A stretch of DNA of 64,000 nt. Origin: Marsupella aquatica (Eukaryota; Marchantiophyta). Position numbers and translations under genes: made by a program. Location of the stretch: positions 11,408,001 through 11,472,000 of the forward strand of contig OZ316897.1 in assembly GCA_973895155.1 (NCBI GenBank), written 5' to 3'. The notes under the pieces are model-generated. The model was not told the DNA's origin. It ran no database searches and was given only the letters and a program-made list of their open reading frames with translations. Below are positions 44,870-57,245 of this stretch, piece by piece (position 1 is the first letter of the stretch; each line of letters begins with the position of its first letter).

Positions 44870-45205
44870 TGTTCTAGTCTTGTGATTCATGAGTTAACTA
44901 CAGTTAATCTAACTTGGGTTAGAATTTAACTAATGTTAGCGGTAGTGTTATTGTGTTTATAGTCAGGGTTGAAGCCAGACCCTGGTAGAACTTAGGCTCA
45001 TTTTTACGGAACTAGTTGAGAGATAGGGAGAACTTGTGCTGTGGATGTTTAGTATGGCCGGTCGACCTAGAGTGCAATAAAACTCTTGTGTATTCCCATG
45101 CACATAGCCTCATGTGGAGATAAACCACGTATCTCTATGTGTCGACTATTGTGTGTTAGATGGTTCATAAGCTTGCCGTTACAAATGTCGTCTATGCTCA
45201 ACAAA
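44870..45205 (-). repeat. Dispersed repeat family R2, copy 3 (inverted)
   Basis: This is the reverse complement of 31,010-31,345, with the landmarks in inverse order. Divergence is moderate. Confidence 0.75.
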
Positions 45206-46580
45206 ACAGGAGCTAAAAGATTTCAATCTCCTCATCCACCCAAGTTTCAAATTAAGCAGGCTATAACAAACAAAAACACTGATTCCTAAGAATGATAAAA
45301 AATTTAAAATAGACATCCCAATTAAAAGAAAGTGGGGTCCAATCAGTAACTCTTGTCATCATATTCTTTTAGGTTTGGGTCTTAAATCGTAATAAATCCT
45401 ATTTCGTATTCAGTTCATTGACTAACGTTAGATCTAACAATCCATCAATGGCTAACAAAGAATAGTGGATAATGAAAATGGTTGCAAGAATCAATAGAGT
45501 ACAGTTTCTTGATATCTAAGTCAATAAGTAAATTTAGATTTAATATTATAATGAACCCTATTGCAAACTTAAGTAGGTTAGTCATGATAACCATTATATA
45601 CTAAAAGAGTGTTTCATAATTTCAAAGTCAATTAAGATAAGGAGAACTTTTATTGCAAAAAAGCAATATGACCCACAAGCCTGGAGTGCAATCAAGCCAC
45701 TCAGATTATTTTCCTTAATTCTTTGTCATTCAGAGGGCAGTTCCTGCTGGTCTCACAAAAATAGGCCAAGACTTTGGGGTGTCTATTTGAAGCAGGAATA
45801 TCTCCTCCTTGCAACAACTGGACACCTATTTTCCGTGTTTTTTGCTAGTTTCTTGCATTTTCGTTTGGGGTTGCATGTTTACTTTGTTATTTGATTGGGG
45901 TTGGCTTGCATCATCTGTTCGCACTACCCCAGGTGATGGCCGACTTGTCTGCAAGGTGCGAGGGATAGGGTAGTCATACTCGCTGCCTAAAGTCTTAGGG
46001 GGCAACTACTTTGGCTGCGATTGGAATTACTCTGGAAAAAACTCTTGAGCAACGGTACATGCTCAGTCCCATCTTTGGGACTTACTGGAGTTACATTTTG
46101 TTTGGCTTTGCTTGCAGGCAACTAGGGAAACATGTCCAGTCACCTACTACAATCCACAGCGACTACCCAATGAAAGCGAACGATTGATTGTTTTAGAGGA
46201 CTTAGATGCCTGAGAACTGTGCACAGTCCCCAAAATTGCCTAGATGCTTGGTCCATAGGACTTACTTTGTAGTCTCAGCCTAAATCTAGGCGGTAATCAC
46301 CCACATTTAGATCGAATGTCTGGGATCTGGATTACCACCTTACGCAAGAGTATGTACCTAATGCAGATGGCACAGGAAAATCCTAAATCTAGGCAGTAAT
46401 CACCCACACTTAGATCGAATGTCTGGGATCTGGATTACCACCTTACGCAGGAGTATGTACCTAATGCAGATGGCCCAGGAAAATAGATCCAGCCATTCAC
46501 GGTGGCGACTGTAGGACATCTTCGATTGAAAACTGGAGCTTGTAGCGTAAGAAGATTAAAAACACGAACCACGTCTTCTA
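45206..46580. other. AT-rich spacer with one tandem duplication
   Basis: No gene is seen. A 103-bp tandem duplication lies at 46,281-46,486. Confidence 0.4.
46281..46486 (+). repeat. 103-bp tandem duplication
   Basis: Two copies start at 46,281 and 46,384 (TAAATCTAGGCGGTAATCAC), differing at only a few positions. Confidence 0.9.
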
Positions 46581-46941
46581 GGTTCACTCAAGGTATGTTG
46601 GTCAGATGTTGATTCTCTATAAAATGGTTCTCGACGGGCGATTGTAACGTGACGAGAGAATCTTTCGGTACAATTCTGGCGGAGGTAGAGAGTGGGACTC
46701 GATCAGACAGTTTCGACGGGAGAATTTGGAGACTTGAGCAGCCGTCAGGTGGTTTCCAAGTTTTCAAGAACATACAATTGTGTGAGTAGGAATTCGAATC
46801 GTTGAGGTTTGGCTTGCAGAAACGGCATTTGATTACTGTTCCAACTAAAAAAAAAGGGGCACACTGTCAGATTTTCCGGACACCTACAGTCCGACGGGAA
46901 CATGTGGTGATCACTACAGTAGCTCTTCGCACTGCATAAGA

Positions 46942-47941
46942 ATGGCTGCAGCTGACGTCGACGAACACTCAATTCCGTTCTCATTCTCTGCAAAGGTGAA
47001 GGCAAATGGCTATTGGTAGTTGGAGGATACCTCGATGCGGTCGATCCTTCGAATTAGTGCCAAACTACGGCTGCGTCATCCAACATGCCACAGCGGAAAC
47101 AACCGCAGCTTTATGAATTGATGTCATTACAGGTTACTCCAACAGTGATCCTACGTAGGTGTCAAGGCCCTGTTGTTGATCCTTAGCTAGGTACTGAGGA
47201 TGATTATGGTGCCAACCCAAATGCATCGCTAGCCTGTTCGACATGTTAGACTGTGCATATCAGAGGGATTCCTTGTAGGAAATTACGCTACTCACTTGCA
47301 GACCAGGGTACAAAGGTTATGATAATCTTGAATGAAACGTATCGTAAGCATGAGAAATGAACTCTTTCGTCCAAGGATTGACAGGTACTGACCCCAGAAA
47401 ATTAAACGAAAGAATCGCCCTTTGGTTCAACGGGCTGCAATCACCAGCTCATCACCTGAATCATTCCCGACCAGCCACTAATCGTGGTTGGTGTCTAACA
47501 AGCCCTGGTGAACAAAAACTGCGCCACTCCGTTAATGTAACTAAAGCACTCCAGGACATGAGCTCCTGAGGAAAAACTTATTAGTGAATAGGAAGTGACA
47601 GAAAAGTGTCTGTTGGCAAACATCTAAGAAACAAACAGTCCACGAGAATGATCTAAAAAACAACCCTACCCGACCAGCTCACAACGTATGGCAGAGACAA
47701 GAGATTCTTTTATGGAGAGGTTCTGTGCCAAGCCGGCACATCCTTTCAAATGACTTCGCACATTCGGCAAGACGAGGAGGCCTTACGCTTCCAAGATATT
47801 TTTTTCCAGTCAGTGTATGTTTTAATCGAGAGAACTCTTGCCAGAGCAGTTTATCATCAAAAAGTCCACTGCTATGATCTCAGTGACAAATCGGTAACAC
47901 CTGGACGTATGTCTTATCCTTTAGGCCAGATGCCACAATGA
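46942..47941 (+). pseudogene. Relic of an unrecognised gene, copy 3
   Basis: This is the direct duplicate of 41,962-43,010. ATG 46942 starts MAAADVDEHSIPFSFSAKVK and stops soon after (GYW stop). A longer open stretch, about 47,660-47,941, reads DKRFFYGEVLCQAGTSFQ, then IERTLARAVYHQKVHCYD and SYPLGQMPQ before TGA. The protein reading is better kept than the DNA would suggest, with mostly conservative changes from copy 2. The third block of copy 2 is absent; katanin 3' sequence follows. Unknown family. Confidence 0.4.
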
Positions 47942-48380
47942 CAAGTGAAGCGCAGCCCGGTCATCATCCAAATAGGACTGAGACAATGATATCTGGCTGT
48001 ACAGGAGTAGGGTAAACGGCCCTCTGATTCTTTTACGACGAAAAAAATATTAAAAGGTATCTCAAACATAGAAATCAACAAGATCTACAAGCTCTTCCGG
48101 TTCACGTTTCTAAAGGCCTGTTTGTCGTAAGGGACAGTAAAGAATTCACTTTTAAAACAGATGCTGTGCAAAAAGAACTCACCTGAATTTAAACAGAGCC
48201 AGCAAGGAAGCTATTTACAAGCTCTGAGGCTATGACAAAGTGCACTATGGAGTGTGCAAAATAGCTTGATTCTTATTATGGACATCAGAGTGGAAGATTA
48301 GAGGGACCCTCTTCAAAATTCCACGCAAGAGCACTTCTGAGGAATTGCTGGGCGCCGTAGTGCACAATTAGTAACTCTAC

Positions 48381-51300
48381 CTAAGATTCAAGAATTTCTT
48401 TAAGAACTGCACTTAGGTCCTGCGCAGCCTTCGAGACCTCCCCGCCTCGTCTGCAAACATACGAATCAATGAGTTCGAATGGAGCCATTTCGAGCTGACC
48501 AGGCAATGTGAGAAGGCAACCGGGAAACGCAAACAAAAACCATCCCTCTACTTCCAACACACGAGCCTGCAGACTTGGAAAGCCAACCATTAGCATTCCT
48601 CTACTTCCAGCACACGTGCCTGCCAAAAAGAATGTAAAACTGCGAGCACTTGCAATGAAATGCTGCAACATTTCAGAAACAAGACGTACCGTGTTAGGGG
48701 AACCAAACTACGGCTCACTTGTTGCAACTCCTGATGACAAACTTTGCAGCGCTCCAGCCTAATTAAATGGATGCAAGAATCAGGTTAGGAGGTGTATATC
48801 ATACATACTATTCCGCGAGCTCACACACGGCCGAAGCAGATTGGCGGATAAGGGCCGGAAGAAAAGATATGGAGAAGATGTTCATAATCCAACTATGCAT
48901 TTCCTTGCTCATAAATTATAAAGGGTAGTAAGGACTGTGATCCAAATGGCTACATGAAGATACTGAAAACAGCAAAATATCTAGTCGTCCAGGAAACTGG
49001 ACAATTTGCATTAATCAGCCTCTTATCACATAAATCCACAATCCAAACAATTCCAACTCTTTCCCTTGAATGCTTGCACGAGCAACGCACATTAGCCAAC
49101 TAGGTAGAGGAAAGTAATGAGATTGACTCCCCGTCGTGAACACATAAGGTGACGCAAATGTGTACCTCTGCTCCGCTTGCAGATCAACTCCCAACGAAGG
49201 GTTAGCAGATATTGCTGCATGAATGGTCTGACCAAACGTTTTCACCAACTTGTGTACTAATGTAATCGCTGTTAAGATATGCCTGCAATATTCCGAATCA
49301 CGCCATGCATCCCACTCATTCCGTGAAAATTTGGTGAAAATAATTAAAAGGGTCTGAAGGGAAGCAAAAACAAGCGAAAGATCTTTTCATGTATCCTTAC
49401 GAAACGAACTCGTAAGATGATTGCCATTCTGAACAGAAATCTAACCCTAATGCATATAACCACACAAGCCGAAAGCTCCCGGCTCCGCTACAGTACCAGT
49501 CAATACCTTTCATTATGACTGCAGAGCAATTCGTTCAACAGTGGCAAAAGTAATCCAGTGACTTCCAATGATAAAACACTACTTCTTTCCATTACGACGT
49601 TCAATACATCCACCAATACCTGTCACAGAAGGCAGCTAAGTATGAGCGAAGCACAGATTAATTTGACACTTCTGTCTGGGTCAATCTCATTAATCTCTGT
49701 AAACCATATGCTGGGCCAACTGTCGTGTCAAAATCAGCCACGACTTTATTGCCAAGAAAAAGTCGACCGATTGTCCACTCCGGAGCCCTAGCGACGTAAA
49801 CGTTTACGACTTCCATTTCCAATTACAATGTGAGAAGTAAGAAAATTTACTAAAAAGAGTAGTTCACAGAACAAGGTAGCGGCAGAGATCGACCTTCCAA
49901 TCACAACAACGTATATATTATTTTAAAGCACAGCTAAATCTCGAAAAGGCCGAAACATTGGGTAAAACCCCGCAGAGTCTCATAAAATATTCAACGTACT
50001 AGTCATTTTCTACACTATATAAATAAGGAATAAATTAGGAACTTGATACGTACAGAATGATCAGCAAGTTTTGCCATTGCCTCCATTGCACCCTTCACAT
50101 CATTTTTCATCCAAAATCTTCTCACCACCTACATAAAGGGCCGAGGCATTCATTCAAAATATTAGCTCAGTCGATGCATAAACCAAAAATATCAGACCTC
50201 ACATTTAAAGAGCAGATTTTCCACTAAGCGTGACTTCCTCGGACGTCCCCGGCTCAAGTAGAGGGATACACGCAAATAATGATTTCCATAGCTTGCTCGA
50301 TAACATCCACAACATTCAGAGCAGGAAATAATTCGAACAAGCAGACAACATAATCTGTGCATATTTTAATACGTCTGCAAGAAGCCGGTACAAGTGGTGC
50401 AGTTGAAGTCTACAGAAATCCACCTGCATGTTGGTCAAACGTGATTGCATGATGCTAGTCATGGTATGGTGCTGCTGCATTAGCTTCTCGATGAGCTCTT
50501 CATCCGACACTAACAGAGATCCGCTCGTTTCCATGCTCATTTGACTGCCCCTCTGCACTTGCAACGGCTTTACCGTGTTAAGTGATTTTGACTTTAATTC
50601 AACCACGTCATTAGACACAGGTATCGTAAAAAAAGCCAAGCAGCAAGAGCACCCTTCAATTAGTCTTCAAGCACATTCCCTCAAGAAAACGCACTGAGTG
50701 CTTTGTCAACAAGTAAAATACTGCAGGTGGAGGCCATACCACCTGAGCAAGATTAGAAATTTGAGCTACTTGTTGGTTTGAAAAGTTTGACAATACCTTA
50801 GACCGAAAAACTACAACAATATGAATAGGTTGAGGGAATCATACCGGAGCGAATGAGCTGAAATCCAACCCTAAAGGTTTCACTCCCCCATTTGTTGTCT
50901 GTCTTTGCGTCTGTGCAACATCATGCCTTTCCTTTCGATCAAATTGAGCAATCAATCCTTGCATTCTATTGGCATCAACTCGACCTTCATGAGACAACAA
51001 TAACAGAAACTCTTCATAGTTACGACTCAGGATCATCAGGTAAACTCGCTTAGTGCAACCGAGATCAAATAAACCTGGCATTTTCATCAATCGTTCGTAT
51101 TTCTGAAGACAGCAGACCAAGGATGCATCTTATCAAAGATTCTCAGTAATGGCCCATTGGAACACGCATTGCAATTGTGTGCGTTTCAAGGCCCTACACT
51201 CCAAGAAGTAAATTCACTAAGAACAACTGATTTGGCTATATCTCGTTCACATCCAGACAACTAAGTCTCAACAAACTCTACTAGGAAATTGCCAGTAATT

Positions 51301-54300
51301 GTTCATTTACAGAGCGGCAGGATTCTTTACCAACTATAAAACCATCAAAGTTCATGACGTTGGTTTACCTGTTGTAGAAGCCTCAACGGAACTGGCGGGC
51401 CTGCTTGTTTGATGCAGTATGACATCACTAGAAATCGAATGCGACACGCCATATCCCTTATGAAGCGAATCACTTCTGTGGGCTGAATAGGAGCTGCTCC
51501 TTTTGAACTTTCTCAAGTCATTGTAAGAAAGATCGTCGCCATCGCCTGTGTTTCTATGTGGTGCAGAATTTAGACTAGCGTCATGACTGCCTTTATCACC
51601 ATTAACATTGCTCCTGTGCGATGAACTGGTGACATCTGCATTGGAACTTATATCTATCCTCATTGCATCCGCTCCAGCGTCTCCCCTCAACCCCTCCAAA
51701 CTTCTCTGATCAGATCTACCGCTTAGCGACACTAAACCGCCTGATGACTTCGTCGAACTCGAATCTTCCGACCCTGTAGGTGCGGGTTGAACATGTCTGT
51801 CTAAATCAAGAGATGGCATAAAGTTCGAGATAGAGAGCACATCCGATCTAGTTGACGACCGAACAACATTTCCTGCATAAACCCTTGTGGAGGTATTTTT
51901 CCTTGGGGTTTGGGATGTAAGTGCAGGCGAAGAAGTAGCGACGTTGCTTTTGCTCGAGACGGGAATGGTAGCTTTTGAAGACAAACTTTGCAAACTGTCT
52001 GTAACTGCAACACCAATCTTAGAATTATAATCATGCTTTCATTGCTAACCCATCTATGTAAAAAAGCGAGACACAAGACAACTGCATTTCCAGGGTCCAA
52101 TTGCTCTAATGCAAAGCCAATCAACGTACTTCATTCGGGTAGTATCTTCAACCTGAGGAACTCTAAATGCTACTTTTCCCTCCCCACTCACATTCAAATT
52201 CAAAAGTGAACTGAAAACTTTGTTTGATGCAAGTAAACTCGATCTCCTTTGATGGACGACAACTTATCAAATTGGTCAGGAGCAAGCAGATAACCTATCT
52301 TATGCGTACAAACCTTGTCAACAGAGAGGATGTTTATCAAAACAAGGAGTTTCTTGCAAACATTGTCTGTCCCTCAGAAGCAGCGAAACTAACCCTTAGC
52401 AGTGGCCAGACTCATCTCTCTCATTGAAGAAGATACAGATGTTTCCAAGACATCTGGAACGCCACCCTTCATGCCATTATTTTTTGGTGTCGAATGCTGA
52501 TTAACTTGATGACCATTGGTATTCACCTTCCCGGGGACCACAGTAGCAGCTCGCGAAGCATGGCCGGCTTGGAATGGTGAAACACGCTGCTGACAAACAG
52601 AAGAGGATCGAGTCAACATGGAGAGTATCACGGTTTTCTCAGAATCCAAATGAGAAGCTCTAGGACGTCACCTTTGCATTCCTTAAGACTTGAATGGCAT
52701 TTCTTTGGTCTATTAATAGTCAATCGGTTACCTTACCATCAGATCAACGACCCAGACTCCAACGCAGCTTTGTTGAAAAGAGCAGCCGATAAGTTTCCCT
52801 TCATGTACACTTAAGTCGGCAAGCTTGGACCAGCCAACGTCAACCACATCGTGACATCTGATTGGTTCCCAGGACAAAACCTGGAACCCACGGAGAAACA
52901 ACTTCAATGCCACATGCCTGGTTCCCAGATCACTGACCCAAGAAGCCGTATAGAATTTATAAAACAATATGAACGAGACCAAATGTGCTATACGGGGTGG
53001 ATCCAATGCTCCAAAATCAGATCTCTACGTAGGAAACTGATATTTTCAAAAGATTCACTCGTCGTATTAAACTCGAACTCAGAAGAAATCAATTCCAGAA
53101 GCATCCGTCAATCTGTCAAATTCTCACAAGAATTCCACCCACCTTCAAGCTATCATGCATTGCAGTCAACAAAGTGCGCCCATCTGGGTTGAAAGTCATC
53201 GCCCGCACCCCAGTTGCCTGCTGCAAGGAGCAAAGACGACGATGATAATGAAAATCAGCGTTGACAATACGGATCTCAGACTCTAGGACAAGAATAGAGA
53301 TAGCCTTGAGGGACTATTAACTCTTAAGGAAGTTCTTTCCAACGGGACCAGAGGCATATGTAGCCCTAAGCTGAGAACCGTTGAACAGACGAGTGCTACC
53401 GGACAGGTTCAGATATTCTTTACTGCCGTAAATTGGGATGCGTCTAGTACCTCTGGTCCGGCAGATCCAATTAGTTCAAAAGTCTCGAGGTCCCAAAATT
53501 TGACAGTCCTGTCAGCAGAGCCTGAGAAATCCACCAAAAAATTGCGAAGAATCATTTACCCGGTGGTGATACATTAGCATAATTGCGATTTCGTAACCCA
53601 GACAGCAATCGCATGATGGAACTGACGCACATGTCCGGCCATAATTCACACCTACACCGTTCGAACGAATACAGCTTGTGACTCACTGTTTTAAACAGTA
53701 TGCCATAAGTACACCCGTCAGCAGATATTTATGATTGCACATAGGCTTCTACCTGTGGCCAGAAGGAATTCGTGTGGATGAAAATCAAGGGACTGAATTT
53801 GTCCTTCGTGGAGTTTGAAGTCGTGCATGAGCTTCCCAGCGGTAAGATCCCATAACTGCAACCAAAAATTATTTTCGATGAAGCGGCCACCTGGTTACTA
53901 ACACTCCAATCTTGAAGGTAAATCACGCACGCAGCGACAAGAACTTCGCCGAAACGAACATAAAGTGTTGAATGCACGTCCACAGTGATCTCATTCACCT
54001 TTAAGGTGGATGCTCACCACCTCCAGTAAGAGTGTGCATGACGGGAGACTCACCTTCACGGAATTGTCTTCTCCACCGGAAACCACCCATCGGCCATCGG
54101 GACTAAACTTTATTGTATTGATGCCACGGGTGTGCCCCTTGTAGGTATGGATACAGCCCTTGCGCCTGATGTCCCATATTTTCAGATTCGTATCAAGCGA
54201 TCCTGATGCAAAAAACTCCCCGAACGGATGGAAGCTCACCGACACACAATTGGATCTGTGCCCGGTAAGGGTCCGTACGACTGCAATCCATCACCCCACA

Positions 54301-56105
54301 CCACATCATCACTCGTACGCTAAGACAGCATTCGCTTCAAAGGGCTCTCCATAATAGATAGAGCGCCGAAAGAGCAAATCAACGGCAAGCTACTGTGGAC
54401 TCGGACCACCCCAGTCTCGACGCTACAGCCCATGCCCCATTCAAACAGTTTCCACAACATTCACGGCATTATCTGCACAGATATGACGAGACGCTGAAAC
54501 ATGGCACTCTTGCTTTCAACCAATAAAGTGGAAATTACTTTTTGCCTCCTCCAGGTCCCATAGTTTGATGGTTCCACTGGCAGCACCAGCAACAACGAGG
54601 ACCTCCGCCGCATCAAATGTCACCGATTCAACTGCGCTGGTATGCCCAGCCAAGCTCTGCATCACACACCAAGTCAGTCGATCGGGATGGGAACAAACAG
54701 AAAACGATGACCTCAGTCCACACGAAGCAGGCATCTTCAAAATGGATCTGATGAACGAACCAAATGAAACTAATGTTACAGCAGAGGACAAATTCTGCCG
54801 AGGTGATTCTACACGTTTGTCAGTGTTTCCCGCGCAATAGAGGATACTGAGACACTCAATAACGTGCAGAATTGAAGGAGAAAAAACAGACAGTCGTACA
54901 AGCATCCGAGCTGGTATCACACTCAGTGTACCCTTGCGACCCTGACGTCGCCCTGGTAGCAAACTGTAGGTAATCTCAACCCTCTGTACATCGACGACGA
55001 GCGCGTCTCAATGCAATCTCAAAATCAACAATCAAGATTGAGATGTTGAGCCCTAGGATAGGGTTGGGGCATTGCAAGCCGTAATGCATCTCCAATTTGT
55101 GGACGGGTACGACGGGAAGGATTGTACATTACTTGGAAAAAAATTCAGGTCACGCCTGGGGAGAGTCATGCGATCAAAAAGATCGTTCGGAGCACAAAAG
55201 AAAGAGGCTTAGGAGATGTGCAGTGCTCGAGCAGGATAAGACAGCGTTCGTGGAGGGAGGGATGATAAGAATGTAAATGGAATGGACATACCAGAATGGC
55301 GTTCGGTTTCCCGATGGCCCACATGTTGACCTTCTGATCTTCTCCGCCGGTGACCAGCACCCGCGAAGACTTCTTCCCAATCGTGAGACAGTTGACATTG
55401 GAAGAGTGTGCAACAAACTCCTCTGCATAGTACCTGGTTAAGGAGTGCAAAGAATTGCGATCTTTCTACGAATCTTCCGGAAAACAAGAGACGTTAATAG
55501 AGACAGAAACATATGTAGACCACGGTACCCTCAAAATGCCTTCATTTCGCCCTGCACAGCGTCAGATGCCCGAAGCAGATTCCAAAGTTCACCGCAAAAG
55601 CACAAATCCACCAATAGAACTCAACCATAATCTAAGTTATTTACAGCATGCATTGCAAAAAAGGAATATGACCATCGACAGCGAGTTTCTGACAGCGAGG
55701 GGCATCTGCGAAAAACTCGCCCCGTTCTAGAAACTGCAAATTCGCCACTGCATTGTGGAACGTCGTACGTCAGGCTCTCATTCAAACGGCTAAATAAGTG
55801 AATAGGAGACCACATTGACATCAGAGGGGCAGGATACGAAGTTTGTAGGCACGCTTCGTCATGCCTGGCCACAGTGTGGCGGTAGGGGGAGATCCGGGGG
55901 TTGCTGGTCGTGAGCCGCTGTTGCATTAGACCACACTACTGAAGATGATAACAAGTGCGCATTGATAGACCTATGGTCACCGCGTCCAATTTTTCCGCAA
56001 TGCAGCAGATAAGGCGACCCTTCGACAGCCAATTCCGAAAGAAGCAGAGTTTGCTGCGAAACAGAGTACTCGCAGGACAAAAGACCTAGCTCGGCGGGGC
56101 AGCAT
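48381..56105 (-). CDS. KTN80: Katanin p80 WD40 subunit (KTN80), 17 coding exons
   Basis: Regulatory subunit of the microtubule-severing enzyme katanin; it targets and stabilises the p60 ATPase on microtubules. Exons: 56105-56086, 55433-55292, 54656-54539, 54280-54054, 53855-53753, 53521-53451, 53220-53143, 52880-52737, 52589-52394, 51998-51369, 50984-50845, 50591-50424, 50128-50054, 49619-49507, 49282-49166, 48758-48690, 48450-48381. They sum to 2,481 bp (826 residues), all junctions GT-AG with matching phase. WD40 blades fill residues 1 to about 300: [94 protein letters not shown] Ser-rich linker (about 302-620) follows, then the p80 C-terminal domain that binds p60: [59 protein letters not shown]. 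Length and layout match plant KTN80. Confidence 0.93.
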
Positions 56106-56700
56106 TGTTGCACGTGCTGCTGCAGCAGCTCCTACTTCCGAGACCGAGAGCGCTACCCTTCCGGCATTCTCAAGCGAGAAACAAGTATATGAGCGACACA
56201 GGGAGAGTGAGGTGGCAGCCGCCAGATTCTCGTAGCCTCTGCCTTCCTTTCGGCCGGTCCACAATACTCAGGATCCGCACTAAAGTAGTGTACACACTAG
56301 TGAACACTCGATTCTCGGTCTCTCGTTTCTCTCGTTTCTCTCGCTCCTCTCGGGTGTCGCTCACCCCTCCTTTCCTGTCGAAATTTAGCGCCAGAAGCGC
56401 TGATTTCACCGGGAGAGCAAACCTACTAGAAATCTCCACCCTGCAACACATCGTCCCGGCCAATGTCGCTGCTCTTGCGATCCGATCCACAGTGTTCGCT
56501 CGCCTTCATTTTCCACACTCTCTCGAGCAAATCGTTTCTGCTCTGCCAATCTCGATGATTGCCTGGTGTTCTCTAGGGTTGGGTGTTCACTAGGTACGAC
56601 CTTCCTTAGGTCTGCCGCCTCGCCTCGCTTCGCTTCGACGGACCGCCCCCTCTCCTTTTTGCCTCGGCAATCCCAAATTCAAATTTGTAAATAAAGGATG
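56106..56700 (-). promoter_or_regulatory. Katanin 5' region with a pyrimidine/purine-rich tract
   Basis: Upstream of the katanin start. A tract at about 56,310-56,360 on the plus strand repeats CTCTCGTTT (GA-rich on the katanin strand), like GAGA-type promoter tracts of plant housekeeping genes. No TATA box is evident close to the start. Confidence 0.35.
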
Positions 56701-56737
56701 ACGGGATACAGAGGACGGGGGCCGAAGCGCGGCTCTT

Positions 56738-57190
56738 CCCAGGGGATCGCACGGGATCCCCTCGCGAAATGCCGGTGGGGCCGGCCGACTGTGCTCGGCC
56801 CCTTGGGTCTGACTGAAAGCTCTGATGGATGCATGCAATTGAAAAGAGTAGACCCTAGAAACTCGCATAGCATGTTTCTCAGTTTGGTCCTAGAGATGAT
56901 ACTGTGCCAGTATTTACAGTATAGAGGCCGTACTCAGTGAATTTATCATGGTAGTGAGTGACATAGTACACTATATTTATATTGTCGCGTCTTTATGTTC
57001 AACTATGGGGACACAATCAAATGAGCTGCTCCTTCCAGGGGATCCAATTTCAAAATACTGGTGGGGCTGGCAGACTGTGCTCGGCCCCTTGGTTTGAAGG
57101 GAAAGCTGTGATGGATGCAATTTAAAGGATAGACACCCAAAGCTCGCATAGCACATTTTACAATTATGTCCCTAAGCTGACATTGTACAA
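56738..57190 (+). repeat. Two direct copies of a roughly 170-bp repeat
   Basis: Copies at about 56,738-56,930 and 57,035-57,190 share GACTGTGCTCGGCCCCTTGG, CTGTGATGGATGCA-like and CTCGCATAGCA strings in order. A short third piece follows at about 57,200-57,245. No coding capacity. Confidence 0.75.
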
Positions 57191-57245
57191 GCGTACAAAG
57201 CAGGGGAGCCCCTTACAAAATACAGGTGGTGCCAGCCTTGGGTCC

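Noticed and set aside
56105-56593. 162-codon plus-strand frame
   Set aside because: It overlaps the katanin start and promoter on the other strand; composition follows the pyrimidine-rich tract and no motif is present.
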